Shown: positions 1 through 7,006 of the stretch, piece by piece
How the letters are laid out: each line of letters begins with the position of its first letter
How positions within the stretch are numbered: position 1 is the stretch's first letter
Assembly: GCA_031555935.1 (NCBI GenBank)
Contig: JAVBTX010000019.1
Span: 62,001-126,000, forward strand
DNA: 64,000 bases
Direction: 5' to 3'
DNA from: Roseburia_C sp031555935
GTDB lineage: Bacteria; Bacillota; Clostridia; Lachnospirales; Lachnospiraceae
The notes under the pieces: model-generated
What the model was told of the DNA's origin: nothing
What the model saw: the letters and a program-made list of their open reading frames with translations, nothing else
The model's database searches: none
Made by a program: the position numbers and the translations under genes

Positions 1-643
1 TGATTCCATAGTCGGCTAAATATTCGCCGATTTTATCGCCCACCTCGAATGCCTTCGAAGTATCGCCAGCTTGTCCAATCTCCCACATGTTTGGGTAGTG
101 TTCCACCGGAAAGTTCGGATTCTCGCCAATTCTAGCCACGTCACCGCCTTCTTCGTCGGTGCTGATAAACAATGGCAGACCATTGACTTCATTGGCATAG
201 TTTTGTGCTTTTGTGGTCATTTCTAATAACTGGTCTGGGTCAACGATATTTTCGGCAAAATATATAAAACCGCAGATTGGAAATTCTTCCAGTGCCTGCT
301 TGGTGGTTTCATCGGTCAAGGTCATGTTGACTGGGCCCGTTAACTGTGACGGAGCTAAGATGAATAGCTGAGCTACCTTTTCTTCCAGGGTCATGCTATT
401 CAGCTTGTCGATAACCTCTTGATTGTCAATTTCGACTGTCATTTCCGCATTCGGATTTTCTGTCTGTTTTATCTGTTCTGTCTGCTCAATATTTTGCTCC
501 GTTGTTATGTCAGTCTCGTCATTATTTTCTTGTTTTTGCTCTCCTGACGGAGTTCTCAGCATAAAGAAAATCCCTGCCAGAATACCGCAGATTATTGCAA
601 TCGACGCCGCTATCAGCAGCCAGCTTTTTCTACTCTTCTTCAC
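1..643 (-). CDS. NagZ-like GH3 beta-N-acetylhexosaminidase, membrane-anchored (3' end outside window)
   Basis: The first 214 codons of a glycoside hydrolase family 3 protein are visible; the C-terminal part lies beyond the left edge. The start is GTG at 643, with AGGGGG a few bases upstream. Residues 1-25 form a basic-hydrophobic signal anchor (KKSRKSW then about 17 hydrophobic residues), followed by a low-complexity Glu/Gln/Asn/Thr linker to about residue 65. The catalytic domain then opens with LNSMTLEEKVAQLF, and the hallmark FISTDEEGGDVARIG corresponds to the Asp-Gln-Glu-Gly-Gly region of NagZ enzymes. Family members release terminal GlcNAc from muropeptides or glycans. It sits 22 bases after the SGNH gene on the same strand, so it may be the last gene of that unit or may start the neighbouring region. 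The catalytic His/Asp part cannot be checked here. Confidence 0.85.
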   Translation of the reverse strand, partial: MKKSRKSWLLIAASIAIICGILAGIFFMLRTPSGEQKQENNDETDITTEQNIEQTEQIKQTENPNAEMTVEIDNQEVIDKLNSMTLEEKVAQLFILAPSQLTGPVNMTLTDETTKQALEEFPICGFIYFAENIVDPDQLLEMTTKAQNYANEVNGLPLFISTDEEGGDVARIGENPNFPVEHYPNMWEIGQAGDTSKAFEVGDKIGEYLADYGI

Positions 644-665
644 ACGAGCCCCCTAATCGATATCA

Positions 666-2030
666 CTAATATTTTATCGTCATTTTATTGGTCACTGTTG
701 TTCCCTGAGCATCATTATAAACATTAATTCGTAATTTGCCCGTTTCATCAATTGGGACGACGACATCCTCCAACGTACCAAATTCTAAAACCACTTCCGC
801 ATCTGCCGCATCGGTTTTCTCTTTTGAAATGGATACATAGACTGGAAAATCCCCATTCTTAACCGGAACAAGCTTGATTATCTTCTCGTTATCAGTCTTG
901 CTAATCGAATACTTCATTCCAAAGGTCCGCTCGCCGGCATATTCCATTTTTTCCTTGTAACTCGAATATAACAGACTATCTTCTGAGATTTTCCCGGTAA
1001 AAAAATTGGCAAAAAGATTGCTGAAAATCTCTGACCCAATATCATTCAAATGATTCTCATCTTTATAATACTTGCTCTCAAATGTAAAGTACTCTGGCTT
1101 GATTAAATTAAAGTCATAATAGTCAACCTGATACTCTTCACACAATTCACTTAATTGCTCAATTGCATAATCATAATTACCATAATCACTGGCTCTAAAA
1201 TCAGCCATTGGAGCTGTAAAAAACACGATTTCAATTCCCTTACGCTGGCAAAACTCGATCATGTTCACCAATGCCCCTCTTTCGTCCTCAGAAATCATAT
1301 TGTCCGGAATCGGTTCATACGATGTTTTTCTTGTAAAACCTTCGTTTTTCACACTTCTTTTGTTGGCGACGAACCCTCTCCCCACATAATGTGCGTTATC
1401 TACTTCTGGGTCACCTGGATATTGATAGTTTCCATATCCCTCATCCTGCTTAACAGACACATTTTGAGTTACATAATCTTCTTCTAATAACTTTTCTCTG
1501 CTTCGAAGGGCTGGAAAAAAGGAGTTTAAATAGTAAGTATCGCTGCTCGCATTGAGCAAATACTCTACCTTATTAAGCGAAAATTTCATGTAATCACTCA
1601 AGATATAGGTTGATGTCAATTGTGTTCGTTCTGCGTAAGAGCTATTCATCCTAGAGCAGCACACTTCCATATACACTTGCTTTAAATCATTTTTTTTGGC
1701 AGCTTCAACCAATAGTGCATAGCTTCCATCATACTCTTGCAAGGAAGAACCAGCATTAAAAGTATATGCGTCAAAAAGTCCATCCGTAATCTCTGGATTT
1801 AAGGACCGGTAGGTATGTGACGAACCTAAGAAAAGGACATCTATATTCTCTTCTGACTCATAAAGCTCGTGCATCATCACCCTTGTATACGAAGAATCGT
1901 CTGAAATAAGCAGGAACTTCATCCCTTTATCAAGCAAAAACAAGCCCAGGAAAAAAAGTGTTACCCGCACAGCAATACTGATTGTTTTTTTTATATCAAT
2001 CTTTTTATCTTTCAACTTGTTAATCCACAT
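666..2030 (-). CDS. DltD-like SGNH-fold protein of acylation module 1
   Basis: A 454-residue protein with one N-terminal membrane segment (about residues 18-42) and a large part predicted to lie outside the membrane. It carries the SGNH block I Ser motif FLGSSHTYRS (about residue 68) and a late DENHLNDIGSEIF that supplies the Asp and His of the triad. This is the layout of DltD/AlgX/AlgJ-type proteins that work with an MBOAT membrane acyltransferase. A C-terminal tail of about 100 residues looks beta-rich and has no family I recognise. Its start overlaps the end of the ligase-nitroreductase gene by 11 bases, so the two are translationally coupled. The expected role is the final transfer or editing of an acyl group on a surface polymer; the acceptor is unknown. 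Confidence 0.85.
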   Translation of the reverse strand: MWINKLKDKKIDIKKTISIAVRVTLFFLGLFLLDKGMKFLLISDDSSYTRVMMHELYESEENIDVLFLGSSHTYRSLNPEITDGLFDAYTFNAGSSLQEYDGSYALLVEAAKKNDLKQVYMEVCCSRMNSSYAERTQLTSTYILSDYMKFSLNKVEYLLNASSDTYYLNSFFPALRSREKLLEEDYVTQNVSVKQDEGYGNYQYPGDPEVDNAHYVGRGFVANKRSVKNEGFTRKTSYEPIPDNMISEDERGALVNMIEFCQRKGIEIVFFTAPMADFRASDYGNYDYAIEQLSELCEEYQVDYYDFNLIKPEYFTFESKYYKDENHLNDIGSEIFSNLFANFFTGKISEDSLLYSSYKEKMEYAGERTFGMKYSISKTDNEKIIKLVPVKNGDFPVYVSISKEKTDAADAEVVLEFGTLEDVVVPIDETGKLRINVYNDAQGTTVTNKMTIKY

Positions 2031-4056
2031 AAACTACAACATCCTTTTTCTTTGCCAACAAATTGCCTTCTACTGCCGGGTAGCCAAGCGCCGCCATACA
2101 CCAGACCCGATGTGTTGCAGGAATCTTATATTCATCTAAAATCGCTCTGATTTCAGGCTCATCACATAAGGTCAGAAGTGGATTTAACCACACCGAGCCA
2201 ATCCCATAGGAATGGGCAGCAAGGAAAATATTTTCGGCCGCACAAGAGGCATCCTGACATCCATTTGTATTCCTCTCATCATTGGATATTAAAATCAAGC
2301 ATGCTGGATTTTCAAATCCATAGAAGTGCACTTTCTTTTCTTTTGCAATCGGTCCAGCCACTTCTTTTATATTTTCAATCTTCTTTCGATCAGTCAACAC
2401 GGTAAACCGCCATGTTTGCATATTATGACCAGTCGGAGCATAACATCCCGCTTGTAAAATCATTTCCAAAATATCTTCGGGAATCTTTTCATCCGTAAAC
2501 TTGCGAATACTGCGTCTGGTTAAAATTGCTTGCATGACAGGGTTCATTAAGGTATTTTCGCCACCCTTTTCCCATATCGCACGTAACTGATTGCGGTCGA
2601 TTTTACTCATCCGATTTCTTGGTAATTCCTGAAGCATCACATAATGCATCGGTAATTTATAACGTTCCATCTGTAAGGCCAGAAAAGTTTGTAATCCGGC
2701 CTCCGTATATTCACTATTTTTTGGTACCACAAACAATACCGGAACCTGACCCATGATACCATCCGGGTCATTTACACCGATACACGCACATTCACGTAAA
2801 TATTCATACTGACCGGCAATATTCTCAACCTCGATTGGGGATACTTTTTCACCACCGACATTGATAATATCATCCGCTCTGCCCAGCATATAAACATAGC
2901 CATCTTCATCAGTATAAACCATATCGCTCGTAAGCAGCCAACCATCCTTTAGTGTTTCCGCTGTTAGCTCGTCGCGATGCCAATAGCCTGCCATCTGCAT
3001 CTCGCCTTTTAATGACATGCGCCCTGGATGCTGCTCATCACTTTTTATTTCATTGCCTTCTTCGTCCAGTACCCGCACCTTAATTTCAGACAATGGTTTT
3101 CCGACTGCACCGACCCGTTTGGGATGGCTTGCCGCTTCGGTAACATTGAGAAACAGTGCTCCGCCTGATTCCGAGGAGCCCCAGGTATTGAATATCGTTG
3201 TACCAGAAAGAGTCTTAGTCAATCGTTTTCTTTGCTCGATTGTCAGACTGCCAGCTCCAACCTCAATATATCTGAATCTGCCCAGCACCGCTTCAAACTT
3301 GTCCTGCATCTGACCGCGCAGTATTTCCATTGATGCTGGCACCGCAGCCAGCGCTGTACATGCAAATTTTGTCTGATTATCCTCTACCTCTTTGGCGAAA
3401 GCGAAACCATTTTGAAGGACAACGGTTGCTCCTTTTGCCAAGGTTGCCCGTAGCACACGCAAGGCAAATGAATGGTTTAGAGGTAGCGGTAACAGCAGAA
3501 TTTCATCCTCCCGAACTCCGATTCCCTCAATTGTATTTGATAAAATATGATACACCGATTTGTAGGTCAGAATAACGCCCTTTGGCTTACCAGTTGTCCC
3601 TGTTGTAAATAACAATTCTGCCATGTCATTCTCATCCGGCTTTACATATTCGGCAAATTGCTCCGGCAACTCCTGCTGATATAAACGTCTCAGGGAAGAA
3701 ATCCTGCATTCCTCGCCTAACCCTTTCATCGGTTTGTCCGTTAACAGTAAACTCGCTTCTGCGTCTTCATAAATAGAAACCATATTCTCTGGGGTGCTGT
3801 TTTTATCGATAAATACTGCCACACCACCACAATACTGGATGCCCAGGTAAGTTGCTACCATTTCTGGTTTCGACAAGGTCGTAAATAAGACCCGGTCACC
3901 TTTAACAATTCCCATTTCCTTCAGACTGGTTCCAATTGATTTTATTTTTTTCGATAATTCTCCATAGGTAACCTGTTCATTTTTAAAAGCCAGTGCTATT
4001 TTGTCCGACTGACTGCTTGCATGTTCTGCAATTATACAAACCAATGTATCAAACAT
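2020..4056 (-). CDS. AMP-forming acyl/aminoacyl ligase fused to a nitroreductase-fold flavoprotein
   Basis: A 678-residue two-domain protein. Residues 1 to about 500 form an ANL-superfamily adenylation enzyme: phosphate-binding loop TTGTTGKPKGV, a later GRADDIINVGGEKVSP hinge region, and MSKIDR with the C-terminal catalytic Lys. Residues 506-678 form a nitroreductase-like FMN domain: RRSIRKFTDEKIP, then PTGHNMQTWRF, then SYGIGSVWLNPLL and ALGYPA. The first domain should activate a carboxylic or amino acid and load it onto the adjacent carrier protein, like DltA. The second could oxidise or reduce the bound acyl group, as flavin oxidase domains do in some nonribosomal synthetases. Start ATG 4056 is preceded by GAGAGGATG. 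Bacterial DltA normally has no such domain, so the substrate is probably not plain D-alanine. Domain identities are well supported; the substrate is not. Confidence 0.88.
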   Translation of the reverse strand: MFDTLVCIIAEHASSQSDKIALAFKNEQVTYGELSKKIKSIGTSLKEMGIVKGDRVLFTTLSKPEMVATYLGIQYCGGVAVFIDKNSTPENMVSIYEDAEASLLLTDKPMKGLGEECRISSLRRLYQQELPEQFAEYVKPDENDMAELLFTTGTTGKPKGVILTYKSVYHILSNTIEGIGVREDEILLLPLPLNHSFALRVLRATLAKGATVVLQNGFAFAKEVEDNQTKFACTALAAVPASMEILRGQMQDKFEAVLGRFRYIEVGAGSLTIEQRKRLTKTLSGTTIFNTWGSSESGGALFLNVTEAASHPKRVGAVGKPLSEIKVRVLDEEGNEIKSDEQHPGRMSLKGEMQMAGYWHRDELTAETLKDGWLLTSDMVYTDEDGYVYMLGRADDIINVGGEKVSPIEVENIAGQYEYLRECACIGVNDPDGIMGQVPVLFVVPKNSEYTEAGLQTFLALQMERYKLPMHYVMLQELPRNRMSKIDRNQLRAIWEKGGENTLMNPVMQAILTRRSIRKFTDEKIPEDILEMILQAGCYAPTGHNMQTWRFTVLTDRKKIENIKEVAGPIAKEKKVHFYGFENPACLILISNDERNTNGCQDASCAAENIFLAAHSYGIGSVWLNPLLTLCDEPEIRAILDEYKIPATHRVWCMAALGYPAVEGNLLAKKKDVVVYVD

Positions 4057-4081
4057 TCTTTCATCCTCTCAACGCAACTTT

Positions 4082-4306
4082 TTATGAGAACTTCTCCACT
4101 AATGCTGCCATCGAATCAATGGAATTGAAGTTTTCTGGAACAATGTCTTCATATGGCAGCATCACACCAAATTCCATTGAAAGTGCTGATATAATTCCCA
4201 CCAATGTTAATGAATCTAAAATCCCATCATCTACCAATTCTTCACTTGCTTCAAAATCAATCTCTGGATAGTTGTCTGCTAATACCTGTTTTACTTTTTC
4301 TCTCAT
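4082..4306 (-). CDS. Acyl/peptidyl carrier protein of module 1 (DltC-like)
   Basis: A 74-residue acidic helical protein with the phosphopantetheine attachment motif DDGILDSLTLV, Ser at about residue 32. Length and motif match DltC and stand-alone acyl carrier proteins. It has an AAGGAG ribosome site and lies 25 bases before the ligase-nitroreductase gene and 47 bases after the MBOAT gene. It should receive the acyl group from that ligase and present it to the membrane acyltransferase. It differs clearly from the second carrier protein at 38571-38795 apart from the shared motif and a similar ...VPxNFxS segment, which suggests two parallel, non-identical modules. Confidence 0.92.
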   Translation of the reverse strand: MREKVKQVLADNYPEIDFEASEELVDDGILDSLTLVGIISALSMEFGVMLPYEDIVPENFNSIDSMAALVEKFS

Positions 4307-4353
4307 CGTCTTATCTCCTTTTAAAAGTTGTTGTTGTTAAAATTGTGCAGTTC

Positions 4354-5931
4354 TTAGAACTGTGCGTAGGCAAATCCACTTGTACTATATCCCACACCAT
4401 ATATTCCAAAATATAGTGTGACCATAATCAACCCATAAAAAACCAACCAACGAACGGCAATGGATTGATTTGATATACTTTCTCTAATATGAATTCCTTT
4501 TTCCTGTAATAATTCCACAAGCCAAACCAAAAACATTGCCAAAGCTAAAATCATTAATCCATGCTTTTCGATACCGTGTTCATAAATTGCACCGGAAAAC
4601 AAATTACTGAATTGAAAATCAGTTAAAATTTGTTTTACCATCGCCAAACAGCCTCCTAACGAACCTGTGACTGTAAGCATTCGTCCACCCCCAAAAATGA
4701 GGAATGTTCGTACCATTTGAAAGAGCCTTAAATTAGCACTATCCGGAGCTATCTTCAATTTGTCTCTTAATTTTTTAAAATCAGGTGCAAGAATCGTTCC
4801 AAGGATAATCAAGGTACCCCAATATAATCCCCATACTACATAATTTTTACCAGTACCATGCCACAAACCAGTTAATAACCAGACGAATAGCAGCGGTATT
4901 GCCGAGGAAAATACTTGTCCCATTCTGTTTCCGAATTTTTTCCTAACATTCATGCTTTTCTTCATAAAATGCGGATTCATCGCAATTGGCATATAGATAT
5001 AATCCTTAAACCAGGTTCCCAATGTAATGTGCCATCTCCGCCAAAACTCGGCAGCACTTTTTGAAAAGAACGGTCTTTGGAAGTTTTCATCTAACGTGAT
5101 TCCCATTGTCTCAGAAGCTCCAATAACAATATCCATACATCCCGAGAAGTCACAATAAAGTTCAATCACACCTAAGAATACTGCCAAGGCAACCTCTACG
5201 CCAACGTAAGAATTTGGCTCACCGTAGATAACCGACGTGTATTGTGTAATTCGATCCGCAATAACAAGTTTTTTGAAAAATCCCCACAACATTCTTTGTA
5301 CTCCAAAACAAATACGCTGATAGGAGAAACCCGGCAGATTATCAAATTCTTTTATCAGTTTATTGTACCTGCTGATGGGACCTTGTACGATGTGCGGAAA
5401 ATATACCATGCACATCAAAAGCTTTATATAATTATGCTCTGGTGTTACCTTTTTCCAATAAATATCTAGTAAATATCCGACTGCCGAAAAAGTATAGTAT
5501 GACAGACCAATTGGTACTAGGTAAGTGCGGAAAGGAATGATTTGTGAAATTTCATCTACCTTACTCCATCCAAGAAGTCCTCCGACCTTTGTGTATATCA
5601 AAGTTCCAATGATAAATAGGAATGCCAAAAGTAAAACTTTAATCGTTTTCTTCTTGTATGTAGCAAATAAAGCTGCTTGCTCCTTAGGTGCTAAACCGTC
5701 TTTTTCCTTATCATAGGCTCCATAGATACGCTCTATCCATCGTGAGGCCCCATAAACAATTATTGAGGTTCCGATGATAACTGCCAGCAGATTATAGCCG
5801 CCCATACTGAGATAGAAAATAATACTACCAATTAATATCACCATTTGCTTCATCCATCTGCGTGGCATCAGCAAATAAATAATCAGATATACTGCAAAAA
5901 ATACAACAAACTGAAACGAATTATATGACAT
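4354..5931 (-). CDS. MBOAT-family membrane acyltransferase of module 1 (DltB-like)
   Basis: A 525-residue polytopic protein with about 10-12 membrane segments. Family hallmarks are QGPISRYNKL, FSGCMDIVIG, FWRRWHITLGTWFKDYIY and LLTGLWHGTGKNYVVWG, the last carrying the conserved His. I place the start at ATG 5931 (MSYNSFQF) because AAAAGGAGTG lies 8 bases upstream; an in-frame start 21 bases further up has no such site. It is followed by the carrier protein, ligase and SGNH genes, so it most likely takes an acyl group from the carrier and passes it across the membrane. It resembles the MBOAT at 36935-38524 more than the one at 12904-14358, judged by the RRWH and WHGTGK regions. Confidence 0.9.
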   Translation of the reverse strand: MSYNSFQFVVFFAVYLIIYLLMPRRWMKQMVILIGSIIFYLSMGGYNLLAVIIGTSIIVYGASRWIERIYGAYDKEKDGLAPKEQAALFATYKKKTIKVLLLAFLFIIGTLIYTKVGGLLGWSKVDEISQIIPFRTYLVPIGLSYYTFSAVGYLLDIYWKKVTPEHNYIKLLMCMVYFPHIVQGPISRYNKLIKEFDNLPGFSYQRICFGVQRMLWGFFKKLVIADRITQYTSVIYGEPNSYVGVEVALAVFLGVIELYCDFSGCMDIVIGASETMGITLDENFQRPFFSKSAAEFWRRWHITLGTWFKDYIYMPIAMNPHFMKKSMNVRKKFGNRMGQVFSSAIPLLFVWLLTGLWHGTGKNYVVWGLYWGTLIILGTILAPDFKKLRDKLKIAPDSANLRLFQMVRTFLIFGGGRMLTVTGSLGGCLAMVKQILTDFQFSNLFSGAIYEHGIEKHGLMILALAMFLVWLVELLQEKGIHIRESISNQSIAVRWLVFYGLIMVTLYFGIYGVGYSTSGFAYAQF

Positions 5932-5969
5932 GTATACACTCCTTTTAGCCATGTAATTTTCTAAATAAT

Positions 5970-5991
5970 GTGTATTTGGTCATAAATACAC
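5970..5991. promoter_or_regulatory. Inverted repeat before the module 1 MBOAT gene
   Basis: GTGTATTT and AAATACAC form a perfect 8-base inverted repeat around the 6-base loop GGTCAT. It lies in the 103-base gap between the GT2 gene and the MBOAT gene, the largest gap in this transcription unit. No U-tract follows, so it is not a convincing terminator. An operator or an mRNA structure that separates expression of the glycosylation pair from the acylation module is possible. A TATAAT-like hexamer lies beside it, but no good -35 box is present at the usual distance. Confidence 0.4.
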
Positions 5992-6034
5992 GAATCACAT
6001 TATACTATATTCTTCCTTAAAATTCCATGTTTTT

Positions 6035-7006
6035 TTATTTTGTGCCAATTTCATGCTTGGATATGTCACTGTTTTCAGCAATACAATTCGTTTCCTTACA
6101 GATATAAATCGGTCTATGCTTCACCTCAAGATAGGTGCGGGATAAATAGGAACCCAAAATTCCAATGCATAACAGTTGTATGCCGCCAATGAAAATAATG
6201 ATGCAAGCAAGCGATGGCCAGCCAAATGCGGAGCCGCCAAACATTAGCTGCCGGATAACAATAAATACGATCGATAATACCGCTAGTACACACATTGCTA
6301 CCCCAGTAAAGGACGCAATTGCAAGTGGTGCCGTTGAAAAATTTACGATTCCTTCGACCGAATACATTAACAGTTTCCAAAATGACCACTTCGTTTCCCC
6401 AGCTACACGCTCTATATTCTGATATTCTACCCATTTTGTGCGAAATCCAACCCAACCAAACATCCCTTTTGAGAAACGATTGTATTCACCCATTTGCAGT
6501 AAAGCATTTACATACGAGCGATTCATCAAGCGGAAATCTCTGGCTCCATCAACAATGTCTGTCTTCGAAATCCGGTTCATAATCCGATAGAACATCCGGG
6601 CAAAAAAGGAACGAATTGCTGGCTCTCCTTTACGGTTTACGCGTCTGGTCGCTACGGAATCATAGCCCTCCTCGATGATGCCACGATACATTTCTGGCAG
6701 CAAGGATGGGGGGTCCTGTAAGTCAGCATCCATAATCGCTACTAAATCACCGGATGCATGGGATAGTCCCGCATAAATAGCCGCTTCTTTACCAAAGTTA
6801 CGCGAGAAGGACAGGTATTTCACACGAGTGTCCTTTTCTGCGATTGTTTTTACTATCTTCAGCGTGTCATCAACCGAACCATCATCTACATAAATCAGTT
6901 CAAAATCAACCTCATGCATCTCTTCCGATACATGACATATTTCTTGATTAAAAAGTTTTAGTGTTTCCTGCTCATTAAAGCACGGTACTATTACGGTTAT
7001 TGTCAT
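6035..7006 (-). CDS. GT2 polyprenyl-phosphate glycosyltransferase (CsbB/GtrB-like)
   Basis: A 323-residue GT-A enzyme. It starts MTITVIVPCFNEQET, has the DPM1/GtrB motifs YVDDGSVDDT, RNFGKEAAIYAGL and MDADLQDPP, and ends with two membrane segments (about residues 225-295). This architecture belongs to enzymes that charge undecaprenyl phosphate with one sugar on the cytoplasmic face (CsbB, GtrB, ArnC). I prefer ATG 7006: AGGAG lies 11 bases upstream, while the in-frame GTG at 7018 is too close to that site. The start overlaps the end of the YfhO-like gene by 32 bases. CsbB/YfhO pairs are known to glycosylate lipoteichoic acid in Bacillus and Listeria, and this gene order matches. The sugar is unknown. 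Confidence 0.9.
   Translation of the reverse strand: MTITVIVPCFNEQETLKLFNQEICHVSEEMHEVDFELIYVDDGSVDDTLKIVKTIAEKDTRVKYLSFSRNFGKEAAIYAGLSHASGDLVAIMDADLQDPPSLLPEMYRGIIEEGYDSVATRRVNRKGEPAIRSFFARMFYRIMNRISKTDIVDGARDFRLMNRSYVNALLQMGEYNRFSKGMFGWVGFRTKWVEYQNIERVAGETKWSFWKLLMYSVEGIVNFSTAPLAIASFTGVAMCVLAVLSIVFIVIRQLMFGGSAFGWPSLACIIIFIGGIQLLCIGILGSYLSRTYLEVKHRPIYICKETNCIAENSDISKHEIGTK

Noticed and set aside
1155..1487. A 110-residue plus-strand reading frame inside the SGNH gene
   Set aside because: It lies wholly antisense to a gene with clear motifs, has no ribosome site and no recognisable domain.
2020..4056. Simple annotation as DltA (D-alanine ligase)
   Set aside because: The extra nitroreductase domain and altered gene order make D-alanine specificity unsafe to claim.
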